From Brevibacillus brevis (lineage in GTDB: Bacteria; Bacillota; Bacilli; Brevibacillales; Brevibacillaceae), in NCBI RefSeq assembly GCF_001039275.2, contig NZ_CP030117.1, positions 1,881,501-1,945,500 of the forward strand: a stretch of DNA of 64,000 nucleotides. Reading direction: 5' to 3'. The notes beneath the pieces were generated by a model that worked only from the letters and a program-made list of their open reading frames with translations, did no database searches and had not been told where the DNA came from. Shown piece after piece: positions 25,601-34,763 of the stretch (position 1 is its first letter; every line of letters begins with the position of its first letter). A program made the translations under genes and the position numbers.

Positions 25601-26974
25601 ATGCATGCAGAAGAAGGGTTTGTAGAATATACGCAAGCGCTCGACTGGCTGCATGGATTGCTCAGGTTCGGTCAACGGCCGGGGCTTGAGAGGATGCAGT
25701 GGGTTTTGGAGCAAGTAGGACATCCTGAGCGGAGAATCCCATTCATTCATGTAGCTGGTACCAATGGAAAAGGTTCAACCTGCGCATTCCTGACGCAAAT
25801 GCTGATGGAAGCTGGATATAGTGTGGGTACATTTACCTCCCCTTATTTGGTTGATTTCCGTGAGCGCATCCGTTACAACGGCAGCATGATCGCGGAAGAA
25901 GATCTATTGCAGTTGGTGAATGAAGTCAAGGTATGGGTGCAACGCTGCGAACAAGAAACAGAGTTCGGTTCCCCTACCGAATTTGAAGTGATTACGCTGA
26001 TCGCCATTCTTTATTTTTCAAGAGTGGCGAGACCAGCGGTAGTCGTATGGGAAACAGGACTAGGCGGGCGATTGGATTCGACGAACGTCGTCCTTCCGCT
26101 TGTTTCGGTCATCACGAATATCGGCATGGATCATACACAAGTGTTGGGAGAAAGCTTGGAAGAGATTGCCCGGGAAAAAGCGGGGATTATCAAATCGGGT
26201 GTTCCAGTAGTCACAGGTGAGGTTAGGCCGGAACTTCTTGCGATTTTTGAGGAGCGCACAAGACAAACGAAGAGTACGCTATATCATATTGGTGAACATT
26301 TCCAGGCGGAGCAGGTAGAGGAGCAACTGGGTGAACAGCAGTTTCGTTACAAAAGCATTCACCGTCGTACGGAAGCATCCTACCGTCTTACCATGAATGG
26401 CATTCACCAAACAACCAATGCAGCCGTTGCTTTAATGACCATCGATATCCTGCGAAATTACTTCTCTTTCTTGCTGGAGGAAGAAGAAATATCTCGCGGT
26501 TTGCAACAAACGCGTTGGCCTGGTCGTCTAGAAGTCATCTCTCCAAGACCAATGGTTATCTTGGATGGGGCACACAATCAGGAAGGAATGGAGGCGCTTG
26601 TAAGCAGTCTGGATCGGTTGTTGCCGGACGGAGTACAGTTGCATTTGCTCTTTTCTGGATTGGCAGATAAGCCGCTTGCCAAAATGGCAGAGTCGCTCGC
26701 ACCAGTAAAGTCAAAAATCAGAAAGCTGCATGTGACAACCTTTGACTTCCCGCGTGCAGCCGAAGCCAATAGCTTACAAGAGTCGTTTTTAGCCGGTGGC
26801 TGGGAGCAAGAGTTTCTCGATCCAGTCCCAGACTGGCGGGCGTTTCTCCTTTCTTGGATGCGGGAGAAGCAATCGGCGAAGGCGGATGACTGGTTGGTCG
26901 TCTGCGGTTCGCTCTACTTCATCGCCCAAGTACGCGCATTCTTTCCCACTATAGTAGAAGAGGCAGGTGAATAG
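25601..26974 (+). CDS. folC: Folylpolyglutamate synthase/dihydrofolate synthase
   Basis: A Mur-ligase-family enzyme that adds glutamate to folates. The 457-aa protein has the ATP loop '[15 protein letters not shown]', '[13 protein letters not shown]', '[15 protein letters not shown]' and '[11 protein letters not shown]'. I start at ATG 25601 because ATGGAG is 9 bases upstream; earlier in-frame starts at 25580 and 25586 have no site. valS-folC is the usual Bacillales order. Confidence 0.95.
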   Translation: MHAEEGFVEYTQALDWLHGLLRFGQRPGLERMQWVLEQVGHPERRIPFIHVAGTNGKGSTCAFLTQMLMEAGYSVGTFTSPYLVDFRERIRYNGSMIAEEDLLQLVNEVKVWVQRCEQETEFGSPTEFEVITLIAILYFSRVARPAVVVWETGLGGRLDSTNVVLPLVSVITNIGMDHTQVLGESLEEIAREKAGIIKSGVPVVTGEVRPELLAIFEERTRQTKSTLYHIGEHFQAEQVEEQLGEQQFRYKSIHRRTEASYRLTMNGIHQTTNAAVALMTIDILRNYFSFLLEEEEISRGLQQTRWPGRLEVISPRPMVILDGAHNQEGMEALVSSLDRLLPDGVQLHLLFSGLADKPLAKMAESLAPVKSKIRKLHVTTFDFPRAAEANSLQESFLAGGWEQEFLDPVPDWRAFLLSWMREKQSAKADDWLVVCGSLYFIAQVRAFFPTIVEEAGE

Positions 26975-26975
26975 G

Positions 26976-28358
26976 GTGGATCAGGCCCAACACGTCCACT
27001 TTGTGGGCATCGGCGGTTATGGCATGAGTGCCATTGCCCGCGTCTTGATTGACCTTGGATACAAGGTAACCGGCTCCGATGTCGCCATGAATGATTTGGC
27101 GAAAAAGCTGGAAGCAAGAGGGGCGGTCATTCATATTGGCCATAATGCTGCCCACGTGGAGGGAGCAGACAGCATCGTATACTCCACCAGTATTTCCAAA
27201 GACAATCCTGAGGTGATCGCAGGTCAAGCATTAGGAATTCCGGTCATGCACCGTTCCCAAATGCTTGCTCGCATATTGAATGAGCGCACAGGAGTAGCAG
27301 TTGCCGGAGCACACGGCAAGACGACCACGACATCGATGATCTCTCACGTGCTGGAAGAGTGCGGTGTAGACCCGACTTTTATCATCGGTGGTGAATTGAT
27401 GAGTGCTGGTACCAACGCAAAGGCAGGTACCAGTGATTATGTCATTGCCGAGGCAGACGAGAGCGACGGTTCCTTTTTGGAATACAGACCGATGTATGAA
27501 ATTGTGACGAGCATCGAAGCAGATCATCTGGAGCATTTCGATGGCGACTTCAACAATTTGAAACAGGCGTATGTCCAGTTCTTAAGCCATCTCAAACCGA
27601 ATGGAAAAGCGATCCTGTGTATCGATGATCCACATGTACGTGAAGTCATGCCGTCCGTCGAAAAAACGGTCGTGACGTATGCAGTCGATCCGAATTTTGT
27701 GGCGCAAGCACAGTTTTCTGCCACTTCGATTGAATGTGGAGATCGTTGCAGCACGTGCCAGATTTATCACAAGGATGAACGATTGGGTGAATTGTGTCTC
27801 GTAGTCCCAGGCAAGCATAATATTGCAAATGCGCTGGCTGCGATCATTGTTTGCCTGGATATTGGCCTTTCCTTTGAAAAAATTGCACAGGCACTGTCTA
27901 CTTTTAGCGGTGCCAAGCGCAGATTCCAAATTATCGGAGATGTACGAGGCGTCCTGGTCGTAGACGACTACGCGCATCATCCAACGGAAATTATCGCCAC
28001 ACTAAGCGGGGCAAGGGCGTCGGGTAGACGTGTAATCGCTGTGTTTCAGCCACAACGATACACACGCACGTATTTCCTCATGGATGAATTCAGCCGTGCC
28101 TTTGCAGAAGCAGACGAAGTGATCATCACGGATATCTACTCCCCAGCGGGAGAAGAAAAGATTGAAGGAGTTACCTCCGAGGTGCTGGTGCAAAAAATCC
28201 GCACCAACAGCCACCCGCGTGCGCAATACATTCCGACGAAGGAACAAATGCAGGAGCATGTCTTCAAAGGATTGCAAGAGGGAGACCTCGTGTTGACAAT
28301 GGGTGCAGGAGACATTTGGAAATCCGCTTACTGGCTGGCTGAAAAGCTAGAGAAGTAA
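26976..28358 (+). CDS. murC: UDP-N-acetylmuramate--L-alanine ligase
   Basis: Adds L-Ala to UDP-MurNAc in peptidoglycan precursor synthesis. The 460-aa protein has the N-terminal '[14 protein letters not shown]', ATP loop '[11 protein letters not shown]', '[12 protein letters not shown]' and '[11 protein letters not shown]'. Start taken as GTG 26976, 6 bases after AGGTGA and just after the folC stop; GTG 26967 overlapping folC is also possible. Distance and strand suggest cotranscription with folC. Confidence 0.95.
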   Translation: MDQAQHVHFVGIGGYGMSAIARVLIDLGYKVTGSDVAMNDLAKKLEARGAVIHIGHNAAHVEGADSIVYSTSISKDNPEVIAGQALGIPVMHRSQMLARILNERTGVAVAGAHGKTTTTSMISHVLEECGVDPTFIIGGELMSAGTNAKAGTSDYVIAEADESDGSFLEYRPMYEIVTSIEADHLEHFDGDFNNLKQAYVQFLSHLKPNGKAILCIDDPHVREVMPSVEKTVVTYAVDPNFVAQAQFSATSIECGDRCSTCQIYHKDERLGELCLVVPGKHNIANALAAIIVCLDIGLSFEKIAQALSTFSGAKRRFQIIGDVRGVLVVDDYAHHPTEIIATLSGARASGRRVIAVFQPQRYTRTYFLMDEFSRAFAEADEVIITDIYSPAGEEKIEGVTSEVLVQKIRTNSHPRAQYIPTKEQMQEHVFKGLQEGDLVLTMGAGDIWKSAYWLAEKLEK

Positions 28359-28375
28359 CGAATAGAGACGTATGA

Positions 28376-28408
28376 AGACTTGGAACCTACGGGTTTCAAG
28401 TCTTTTTA
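28376..28408 (+). terminator. Terminator of the valS-folC-murC unit
   Basis: AGACTTGGAACC (from 28377) pairs with GGGTTTCAAGTCT (ending 28402), then TTTTTATTT. One internal mismatch. Confidence 0.85.
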
Positions 28409-28493
28409 TTTACGATCGGATAGTTTTAGCGTAATACTGCAAAGAATAATCTACCTAAGTTTTGTAAGGTATCGATAAACCAACAAAGCTGGC

Positions 28494-28705
28494 GAGAAGA
28501 AAAAGCACAGGGCTCGTAGACCTTGACAATGCCTACCCAGTCGGAACTTAAAAAAGGAGACCACGCTTGTCGAACACTTCTTCCTTGAGAAACTTCCGCC
28601 CGTAGGGTGGCTTTGGCTCGACGGTCCCCTTTTTTAAGTGGAGACGTCCAGTGAATCCCCTTTGCTGGCGTGTCAGAGTCGAAGAGACCTGTGCTTTTTC
28701 TTCTC
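28494..28705 (+). ncRNA. Candidate structured RNA or rod-like inverted repeat
   Basis: The 450-base gap between murC and fabH is filled by a long imperfect hairpin. The outer arms (28494-28511 and 28688-28705) pair perfectly over 18 bp. The next 17 bases pair with few mismatches (28512-28528 with 28671-28687). An unequal internal bulge follows, then a second stem of 16 bp with one mismatch (28547-28562 with 28623-28638), GTCGA/TCGAC, and a small apical hairpin CCGCCC-GTA-GGGTGG at 28596-28610. The closing stem, central bulge and apical stem resemble 6S RNA architecture, but I do not recognise the sequence as 6S. A miniature transposon relic is the alternative. A weak hairpin with T-rich tail lies at 28711-28740. 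Strand is assumed. Confidence 0.5.
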
Positions 28706-28746
28706 CTCCACTATGACGACTCAACATAGACTTTTATTTTTAAATA

Positions 28747-28763
28747 TTAGTACCAGATACTAA
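28747..28763. promoter_or_regulatory. FapR operator upstream of fabH
   Basis: TTAGTACCAGATACTAA is a 17-bp near-palindrome matching the FapR box known from Bacillus (TTAGTACCTGATACTAA type). It overlaps the expected -35 region of the promoter whose -10 is at 28774. FapR represses fatty-acid and phospholipid genes until malonyl-CoA binds it. Confidence 0.85.
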
Positions 28764-28773
28764 CATCAAGTGT

Positions 28774-28779
28774 TATAAT
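28774..28779 (+). promoter_or_regulatory. -10 element of the fabH promoter
   Basis: TATAAT at 28774-28779, 31 bases before the fabH ATG. The -35 region is poor and covered by the FapR operator. Confidence 0.65.
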
Positions 28780-28809
28780 CAGATCATAAAAACGAAAGGT
28801 GATGATCGG

Positions 28810-29805
28810 ATGATGACAAATACAAGCCCCTTCAAGTCGCGAATTACCGCCATCGGTACGTATGTGCCGAGTCGCGTTCTTACCAATACAGATATGGAAA
28901 AGCTAGTGGATACATCGAATGAGTGGATTTTACAACGAACAGGTATTCACGAGCGCCGTATGGCAAGGGAAGATGAATTTACCAGTGATCTGGCCATCGC
29001 TGCAATCCACGATATGATTGCAAATTATGGGAAGGATGTCCGCGATGTCGATATGATTTTGGTCGCAACCAGTACGCCAGACTATCCATTTCCAAGCGTC
29101 GCGAGTCAAATCCAAGCGCATTTTCAAGTCGAGCAGGCGGGAGCCATGGACCTCTCCGCTACCTGTGCAGGATTTACGTATGCGCTCCATACGGCAAATG
29201 CGCTCATCAGCTCTGGCTTGCATCGCAAAGTGTTGGTGGTAGGCGCAGAAACGTTAACAAAAGTAACCGACTATACAGATCGTACGACGTGCATCCTGTT
29301 CGGGGACGGAGCGGGTGCAGTGTTGGTTGAACAAGACTCTACAGCTCCTGGTTTTTTGTCCGCCTATTTAGGCTCAAAGGGGGACGGCGGGATTCATGTG
29401 TACCGATCAGGCTTGTCAGCGCATATGGACGGACGAGAATTGAGCGGGAATGGATGCATGGTCCAAAACGGGAGAGAAGTGTACAAGTGGGCAGTAACAA
29501 CTGTTCCAAAAGGGATGCAGGAGGTTGTGAGCCGGGCAGGCAAAACGCTCGAAGATGTCGACTGGTTCATCCCGCACAGTGCCAATTTGCGTATGATCGA
29601 ATCCATTTGCGAGAAGAGCCAGTTCCCTCTCGAAAAGACATTATACAGTCTGACACACTACGGCAACACATCAGCAGCTACCATTCCATTGTCGCTCGCC
29701 TTGGGGATCAAGGAAGGCAGAGTAAAGGCAGGGGATACGATTCTGTTGTATGGGTTTGGCGGTGGTCTCGTCCACGCTGGCCTTTTGTTCACTTGGAATC
29801 CGTAA
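28810..29805 (+). CDS. fabH: Beta-ketoacyl-ACP synthase III
   Basis: Starts fatty-acid chains by condensing acyl-CoA with malonyl-ACP. The 331-aa protein has the full triad: Cys119 ('DLSATCAGFTY'), His256 ('WFIPHSANLRMI') and Asn286 ('HYGNTSAATIP'). Bacillus species often carry two FabH enzymes; this one stands alone, not with fabF, so FabHB-like is possible. ATG 28810 follows AAAGGTGATG. Expression should respond to FapR. Confidence 0.95.
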   Translation: MMTNTSPFKSRITAIGTYVPSRVLTNTDMEKLVDTSNEWILQRTGIHERRMAREDEFTSDLAIAAIHDMIANYGKDVRDVDMILVATSTPDYPFPSVASQIQAHFQVEQAGAMDLSATCAGFTYALHTANALISSGLHRKVLVVGAETLTKVTDYTDRTTCILFGDGAGAVLVEQDSTAPGFLSAYLGSKGDGGIHVYRSGLSAHMDGRELSGNGCMVQNGREVYKWAVTTVPKGMQEVVSRAGKTLEDVDWFIPHSANLRMIESICEKSQFPLEKTLYSLTHYGNTSAATIPLSLALGIKEGRVKAGDTILLYGFGGGLVHAGLLFTWNP

Positions 29806-29827
29806 AACAAGTTCATTAATCGAGAGG

Positions 29828-29856
29828 CTGTCCAGGACATTCTGGGCAGTTTTTTT
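29828..29856 (+). terminator. Terminator of fabH
   Basis: CTGTCCAG (29828-29835) pairs with CTGGGCAG (29842-29849), one G-U pair, followed by seven T. Confidence 0.87.
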
Positions 29857-29909
29857 ATCCCAGGAATGAAAGGTATTCTTAAGAACAGTTTTCGACTGGG
29901 GGAAGAAGA

Positions 29910-30344
29910 ATGGCAAACGCAGTGATATTATTCGGGCTCTGCCTTTACCTCTCGTGGGTAGATTTTCGTCATAGACGAATACCTAATCTTGCATTAGGTG
30001 CAGGGTTTGTACTGATTTCTTTTATGGAGTATGTTCTCTCTTCGCCGATGGAATGGCTGATGGCGGGACTCTTTGCGATTCTTAGTTTACTGGTTTTTGG
30101 GTGGATCAGCTGGCACAGGCCGCTTACGCTTGGGATGGGGGATGTGAAGCTGTTCGCTCTTGTCTGCTATGGACTTGGGGTCCGCGATTTCGTAGTTGTT
30201 TTGACAATTGCGAGTATGGCAGCCTTGCTGGTCTCTCTCATCTTGTTACTGATACGAAAAGTGAGTATAAAATGCGAAGTACCGTTTGCGCCTTTTGTGA
30301 CGATTGGCATAGCAGTCGTTTTGTATATGAACGAAACCTACTGA
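29910..30344 (+). CDS. Short A24-type prepilin peptidase (ComC-like)
   Basis: A 144-aa membrane protein with the two aspartates of type IV prepilin peptidases: Asp18 in 'YLSWVDFRHRRIPN' and Asp78 in 'LGMGDVKLFAL'. It lacks the N-terminal cysteine/methylase domain of full-length ComC (about 248 aa), so it should cleave but not methylate. In B. subtilis comC sits at this point between folC and spoIIB, which supports a competence or pilus role. ATG 29910 follows GGGGGAAGAAG. Confidence 0.85.
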   Translation: MANAVILFGLCLYLSWVDFRHRRIPNLALGAGFVLISFMEYVLSSPMEWLMAGLFAILSLLVFGWISWHRPLTLGMGDVKLFALVCYGLGVRDFVVVLTIASMAALLVSLILLLIRKVSIKCEVPFAPFVTIGIAVVLYMNETY

Positions 30345-30462
30345 TATTGCATGTGGAATAAGTAGTAGAAACAAATTTAATAGAATCACTAGATAGAAGT
30401 CATAACCCGTCCGAGTAAAACGTATGCTAGTACAAAGAGCCTGTGACTAGGAGGGCAAGCGT

Positions 30463-31755
30463 ATGAGCGGACAAAATAAAAATCGTGTGACGGTTAAAAT
30501 GAATGGAAGGTTCTGGGATGAAAAGCGGGACGATATCCCAAAGGAAGCAAGTAGAAAGCGCACCCCAAAGGATGACACGCCTCGAGTTCGTATTCAAGCG
30601 CCTCCCTTGCCGTTTACTGACCCGTTTAAAGAGAAGGGTAACGAAGCATGGGAACGCATGATGCAACTGCGTGGAGCTGCCGCGAAAGAAACGAAGCCGA
30701 ACATTGATTTCGATCAGGAGCCAAACGATACCTATGAATCCGATTATTCCTTCGACGATACCGAAGAGAAGGCGTACAGGAGTAGTGCGGGGAGTCGGCT
30801 CGCAGCGTTATGGCCAAAGGGGCCCTTTTGGCGTACGACTTTAACAACTGGTGGGGCTATAGCAATTGGACTCTTGTTCGGATTTCTTGTTTTGACGGTC
30901 TTTTCCCAAAAAGAATTTTCCGAGTCGTACGGCAATGTTCTGAGTGATACGGTCCAGACACTTACCGCGCCAGGTGCAGGAACTGAACAAACGGCTGGGA
31001 AAAATGGCGTGGAAGGTCCTGTTTTGCCTAATGAAAGCCAGCCAACGCAAGAGACGCCGACGAATGGTAACGCAGTGGGTCAAAAAGCGATAGCTCTACA
31101 ACTGCCAGCCGTAAACATGTACGTTGCACAGGCAGGAGTATTCCAGCCGGATGCATCGCCGCAAACAGCTGTAGAACCACTGGAGAAAGCGGGGATTCCT
31201 CATTTGCTTTATAAGGACGCAAGCAAGCAGTACATGTTCGCAGCCGCGGCACCCACAAGGGATGCTGTGCTAGGCTTTGCCACCAGCTTGAAAAACAAAG
31301 GGATGGATATATACGTCAAAGAATTTTCCTTTCCCGCTTTTGAAGGGACTGTCCCTGTCGGAAAAGCCGCTAACGCATCCGGTGACCCTAACGTGAATGC
31401 CTTTTTCACCCATGGAGTCAAACTCGTCCAAAAACTTTCAGCACAATCTGGGCTGATTATTACGACAGGCCAACTATCGCCAACGGCAAAAGAAACAGCA
31501 GAATTAAAAGAAATTCACCGCCAATTTCTGGAGGAAAGCCGGAAAATGGAAGCCAAAGAAGCCTGGAAGCCATTGCTAGATGGGATGGTAAATGGGGTAA
31601 ATCAAGCGCTTGCAGCCAGAGACAAAATGGCAGAAGCAAGCGCTGGCAAAAAGGTGGAGAGCGCCGAATCCTATGCGTGGCAAGTACAGGCGGGTGTCCT
31701 TGCCTTTTTCGAGAGCTACGCGAGCTGGATTCAAAATGCGCGTTCCTCCATATAA
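30463..31755 (+). CDS. spoIIB: SPOR-domain stage II sporulation protein (SpoIIB-like)
   Basis: A 430-aa bitopic protein: a polar cytoplasmic region of about 125 residues, one transmembrane helix ('GGAIAIGLLFGFLVLTVF'), a linker, and a SPOR-type domain around 210-290 ('MYVAQAGVF', 'ASKQYMFAAA', 'GMDIYVKEFSF'). SPOR domains bind denuded septal glycan. B. subtilis SpoIIB helps localise the engulfment machinery and lies before maf as here. It is longer than the B. subtilis protein (about 330 aa) because of an extra helical C-terminus. ATG follows TAGGAGGG. Confidence 0.85.
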   Translation: MSGQNKNRVTVKMNGRFWDEKRDDIPKEASRKRTPKDDTPRVRIQAPPLPFTDPFKEKGNEAWERMMQLRGAAAKETKPNIDFDQEPNDTYESDYSFDDTEEKAYRSSAGSRLAALWPKGPFWRTTLTTGGAIAIGLLFGFLVLTVFSQKEFSESYGNVLSDTVQTLTAPGAGTEQTAGKNGVEGPVLPNESQPTQETPTNGNAVGQKAIALQLPAVNMYVAQAGVFQPDASPQTAVEPLEKAGIPHLLYKDASKQYMFAAAAPTRDAVLGFATSLKNKGMDIYVKEFSFPAFEGTVPVGKAANASGDPNVNAFFTHGVKLVQKLSAQSGLIITTGQLSPTAKETAELKEIHRQFLEESRKMEAKEAWKPLLDGMVNGVNQALAARDKMAEASAGKKVESAESYAWQVQAGVLAFFESYASWIQNARSSI

Positions 31756-31769
31756 ATGCATGTTTATAT

Positions 31770-31808
31770 GGTCTTCCGCAAGGTTTTCTTGCAGGAGGCC
31801 TTTTCTTT
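31770..31808 (+). terminator. Terminator of spoIIB
   Basis: A 13-bp stem with G-U pairs (31770-31782 with 31788-31800) followed by TTTTCTTT. Confidence 0.83.
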
Positions 31809-31914
31809 CTATACAGTAACTACCAAGAGCAATCAGGGATTGTTTCGCTTCTCCCCATTTGCTAAACTTATGTTTGGCAAAAAGAGAATCCCTTATAAAA
31901 AGGGAGTTGGGAAA

Positions 31915-32154
31915 ATGGGGAAAGAAACGCTTACTCTCGTGTTTCTGTTGGTGAGTGGACTTTTGTTTGGCAGCATTATCGGGGAGATTTTAAGTCCCTG
32001 GCTACCTTTTTTGACCAAGAGCAAAGAGATTACTTGGTCACCTGCGGCAGATTTAGAAATTTTGAAGTACGAACTGAACTTTCAGGTAAAACTAAATCTA
32101 GCCAGTATCGGAGGCTTAGCCCTCGCATTTTGGATACATCGACGAATAAAGTAG
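31915..32154 (+). CDS. DUF4321 family small membrane protein
   Basis: A 79-aa protein with two membrane segments ('TLVFLLVSGLLFGSIIGEIL' and 'LASIGGLALAFWIHRRIK') around a short extracytoplasmic loop. This matches the DUF4321 family seen before maf in several Firmicutes. Function unknown. ATG 31915 follows AAGGGAG; the frame extends upstream to 31756 without a site. It precedes maf by 8 bases. Confidence 0.78.
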   Translation: MGKETLTLVFLLVSGLLFGSIIGEILSPWLPFLTKSKEITWSPAADLEILKYELNFQVKLNLASIGGLALAFWIHRRIK

Positions 32155-32162
32155 GTTGAAAA

Positions 32163-32750
32163 ATGACGAAAAAAAATGTTCCTCTCATTCTGGCTTCATC
32201 TTCGCCGCGTCGAAGGGAGCTTCTGCAAACTTTAGGCTTATCATTTACCGTCATCACCAGTGATGTAGATGAGACGACAGCAGAGCATTTATCTGCGAGC
32301 GAAGTAGTAGAAGAATTGTCTTTGCGCAAGGCCAAGGAAGTGGCTTCTCGCTTGACGGAAGGCGTCGTTTTAGGATCTGATACGGTAGTCGTTCTTGATG
32401 GCCAAATTCTGGGCAAGCCTGTTGATGAAATGGACGCATTTCGTATGTTGTCCATGCTTCAGGGGCAAGAGCACACCGTTTATAGTGGAGTCGCCTTGAT
32501 AGATGTGGAGACGGGCCGTGCGGAAGTCTCACATAGTCTAACACACGTAAGAATTCGAGCTTTAACAGAGCAAGAAATCAAGTCGTACATTGCGACAGGT
32601 GAGCCGATGGATAAAGCGGGCTCATACGCCATTCAGGGTATTGGAGCCACGCTCGTGGAAGGAATAACCGGAGACTATTTCACTGTTGTAGGTCTTCCGT
32701 TAGGCCTGACGTCTACTCTTTTGACACGTTTTGGGATGCCGATATTGTAA
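32163..32750 (+). CDS. maf: Maf-family nucleoside triphosphate pyrophosphatase
   Basis: A 195-aa protein that hydrolyses dTTP/UTP-type or modified nucleotides; in B. subtilis Maf affects septum formation. The phosphate-binding N-terminus 'LILASSSPRRRELL', 'SDVDET' and 'VLGSDTVVVLDG' are typical, as is 'DKAGSYAIQGIG'. maf-radC-mreB order matches B. subtilis. Confidence 0.95.
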   Translation: MTKKNVPLILASSSPRRRELLQTLGLSFTVITSDVDETTAEHLSASEVVEELSLRKAKEVASRLTEGVVLGSDTVVVLDGQILGKPVDEMDAFRMLSMLQGQEHTVYSGVALIDVETGRAEVSHSLTHVRIRALTEQEIKSYIATGEPMDKAGSYAIQGIGATLVEGITGDYFTVVGLPLGLTSTLLTRFGMPIL

Positions 32751-32851
32751 AGTTGTCATGCTTGAAGCAAGCGGCGACGGCCATAAGCCTCATGAACCTC
32801 TCCATGTCAGCCGTTTTCGATAATGTGAATATGGCTGGAGGCGGATATAAA

Positions 32852-33550
32852 ATGGCAACAAATACCTGTAACAAAATGCTGTTGAAAAACGTCCCTTACT
32901 ATGACCGTCCACGTGAACGACTGCTTCGCGAAGGAGCGGTCCATCTGTCTGATACTGAACTTCTTGCCATTTTACTGCGGACAGGCAGGGAACAAGAGAC
33001 GGCTCATCAGCTGGCTCAGCGCTTGTTAGCCAGGTTTGGAGACCTGCGTGGTTTAGCCCAAGCCTCTCATGCTGAGTTAACAGAGCTAAAAGGAATTGGT
33101 CCAGTCAAAGCGATTGAATTACATGCTGCGTTTGAGCTTGGGCGTAGATTGATGGGAGTGCCTCGAGAGTATAGGGCTTCTATCCGTTTACCACGGGACG
33201 TAGCTGATTTGATGTCGCCAGAGCTTGCTCATTTGACACAGGAACATTTTGTCTGTCTCTTTCTGAATACCAAGAACCATGTGATTGGCAAGCAGACGAT
33301 TTTTGTAGGCAGTCTGGACGCTTCCATCGTACACCCGAGAGAAGTCTTTAAAGAAGCGATCCGTCGTAGCAGCGCATCGGTGATATGCCTACATAACCAT
33401 CCGAGCGGTGATCCGACACCTAGCAGGGAAGACATCGCGATTACGCATACATTGCGTGACGCTGGTGAACTGGTGGGGATTTCATTGTTGGATCATGTTA
33501 TTATCGGGGAAGGCAAGTACGTTAGTCTCAAAGAGCAAGGGTACTTGTAA
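32852..33550 (+). CDS. radC: RadC-family JAB/MPN domain protein
   Basis: A 232-aa protein with a helix-hairpin-helix region ('LAQASHAELTELKGIGPVKA') and a C-terminal JAB domain with the metal-binding 'HNHPSGDPTPSRED'. The family is named for DNA repair, but its true role is unresolved. I start at ATG 32852 with TGGAGG about 11 bases upstream, which matches usual RadC length. The frame runs upstream to 32753 without family similarity. Confidence 0.93.
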   Translation: MATNTCNKMLLKNVPYYDRPRERLLREGAVHLSDTELLAILLRTGREQETAHQLAQRLLARFGDLRGLAQASHAELTELKGIGPVKAIELHAAFELGRRLMGVPREYRASIRLPRDVADLMSPELAHLTQEHFVCLFLNTKNHVIGKQTIFVGSLDASIVHPREVFKEAIRRSSASVICLHNHPSGDPTPSREDIAITHTLRDAGELVGISLLDHVIIGEGKYVSLKEQGYL

Positions 33551-33705
33551 CATGTTTTTACGTGCAAGATTTATCATCGATACGTTTAGGAATTCTTGTG
33601 CGCATGAAACCTTCCACAAAAACGCGGTCGCTCTATCTTGGAGAGGCCTCGATAGAGGTTCTCTTATGCTTGTCATTTGGATAAATATTTGGAAGGAGTT
33701 TTTTT

Positions 33706-34749
33706 ATGTTTGGTGGATTTACACGTGACTTGGGGATTGACCTCGGCACTGCCAATACACTTGTTTTTGTGAAGGGTAAAGGAATTGTGGTGCGTGAACC
33801 TTCTGTTGTAGCGATTCGTACTAATAACAATTCCATTGAAGCAGTAGGGAATGCTGCGAAAAGTATGATCGGTCGTACGCCGGGTAATATCGTAGCGGTT
33901 CGCCCTATGAAAGACGGGGTTATCGCTGACTTTGATACAACTGCGACAATGATGCGCTATTTCATCAATCAAGCTCAAAAAAATCAAGGGCTGTTTACGC
34001 GTCGTCCAAACGTAATGGTCTGTGTACCTTCGGGAATTACTGCGGTGGAAAAGCGTGCAGTCGAAGACGCTACAAAGCAGGCTGGGGCGAAGGAAGCCTA
34101 TACGATTGAGGAGCCGTTTGCAGCAGCGATCGGTGCAGACCTGCCAGTGTGGGAACCGACTGGAAGTATGGTCGTAGATATTGGTGGTGGTACGACAGAA
34201 GTCGCTATCATTTCTCTCGGGGGGATTGTTACATCCCGCTCCATTCGTGTGGCCGGGGATGAGATGGACGAGGCGATTATTCAGTACATCAAGCGCCGTT
34301 ACAACTTGATGATCGGGGAACGGACAGCAGAAACATTGAAGCTGGAGATCGGCTCTGCGATTGCTCCTGATGAGGTCGAAAACGTTGACATTCGCGGTCG
34401 TGACCTTGTAACCGGATTGCCAAAAACGCTCTCGGTAAGCAGCACAGAGATTGCCGAAGCATTGGCGGAAACCATTTCTGCTATAGTGGAATCGGTTAAG
34501 GTAACACTCGAAAAAAGCCCGCCTGAGCTTGCGGCGGACATCATGGATCGTGGAATTGTACTCACAGGCGGCGGTGCGCTCTTGCGTAACATGGATCGCC
34601 TGTTAAGTAAGGAAACGGGTATGCCCGTGCATGTCGCAGAAAACGCACTGGATTGCGTAGCGATTGGAACAGGTCGTGCATTGGAGAACATTCACCTGTT
34701 CAAATCCAAGCAAGGCATCACCTCTTCCCGACTAAAACGGGGTAAATAA
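33706..34749 (+). CDS. mreB: Rod shape-determining protein MreB
   Basis: Actin-like filament protein under the membrane that guides side-wall peptidoglycan synthesis. The 347-aa protein has '[19 protein letters not shown]' split as phosphate 1, '[18 protein letters not shown]' as phosphate 2, and '[15 protein letters not shown]' as the adenosine motif. ATG follows GGAAGGAG. It heads mreB-mreC-mreD-PBP2. Confidence 0.98.
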   Translation: MFGGFTRDLGIDLGTANTLVFVKGKGIVVREPSVVAIRTNNNSIEAVGNAAKSMIGRTPGNIVAVRPMKDGVIADFDTTATMMRYFINQAQKNQGLFTRRPNVMVCVPSGITAVEKRAVEDATKQAGAKEAYTIEEPFAAAIGADLPVWEPTGSMVVDIGGGTTEVAIISLGGIVTSRSIRVAGDEMDEAIIQYIKRRYNLMIGERTAETLKLEIGSAIAPDEVENVDIRGRDLVTGLPKTLSVSSTEIAEALAETISAIVESVKVTLEKSPPELAADIMDRGIVLTGGGALLRNMDRLLSKETGMPVHVAENALDCVAIGTGRALENIHLFKSKQGITSSRLKRGK

Positions 34750-34763
34750 ACGGAGGGTAGGGC

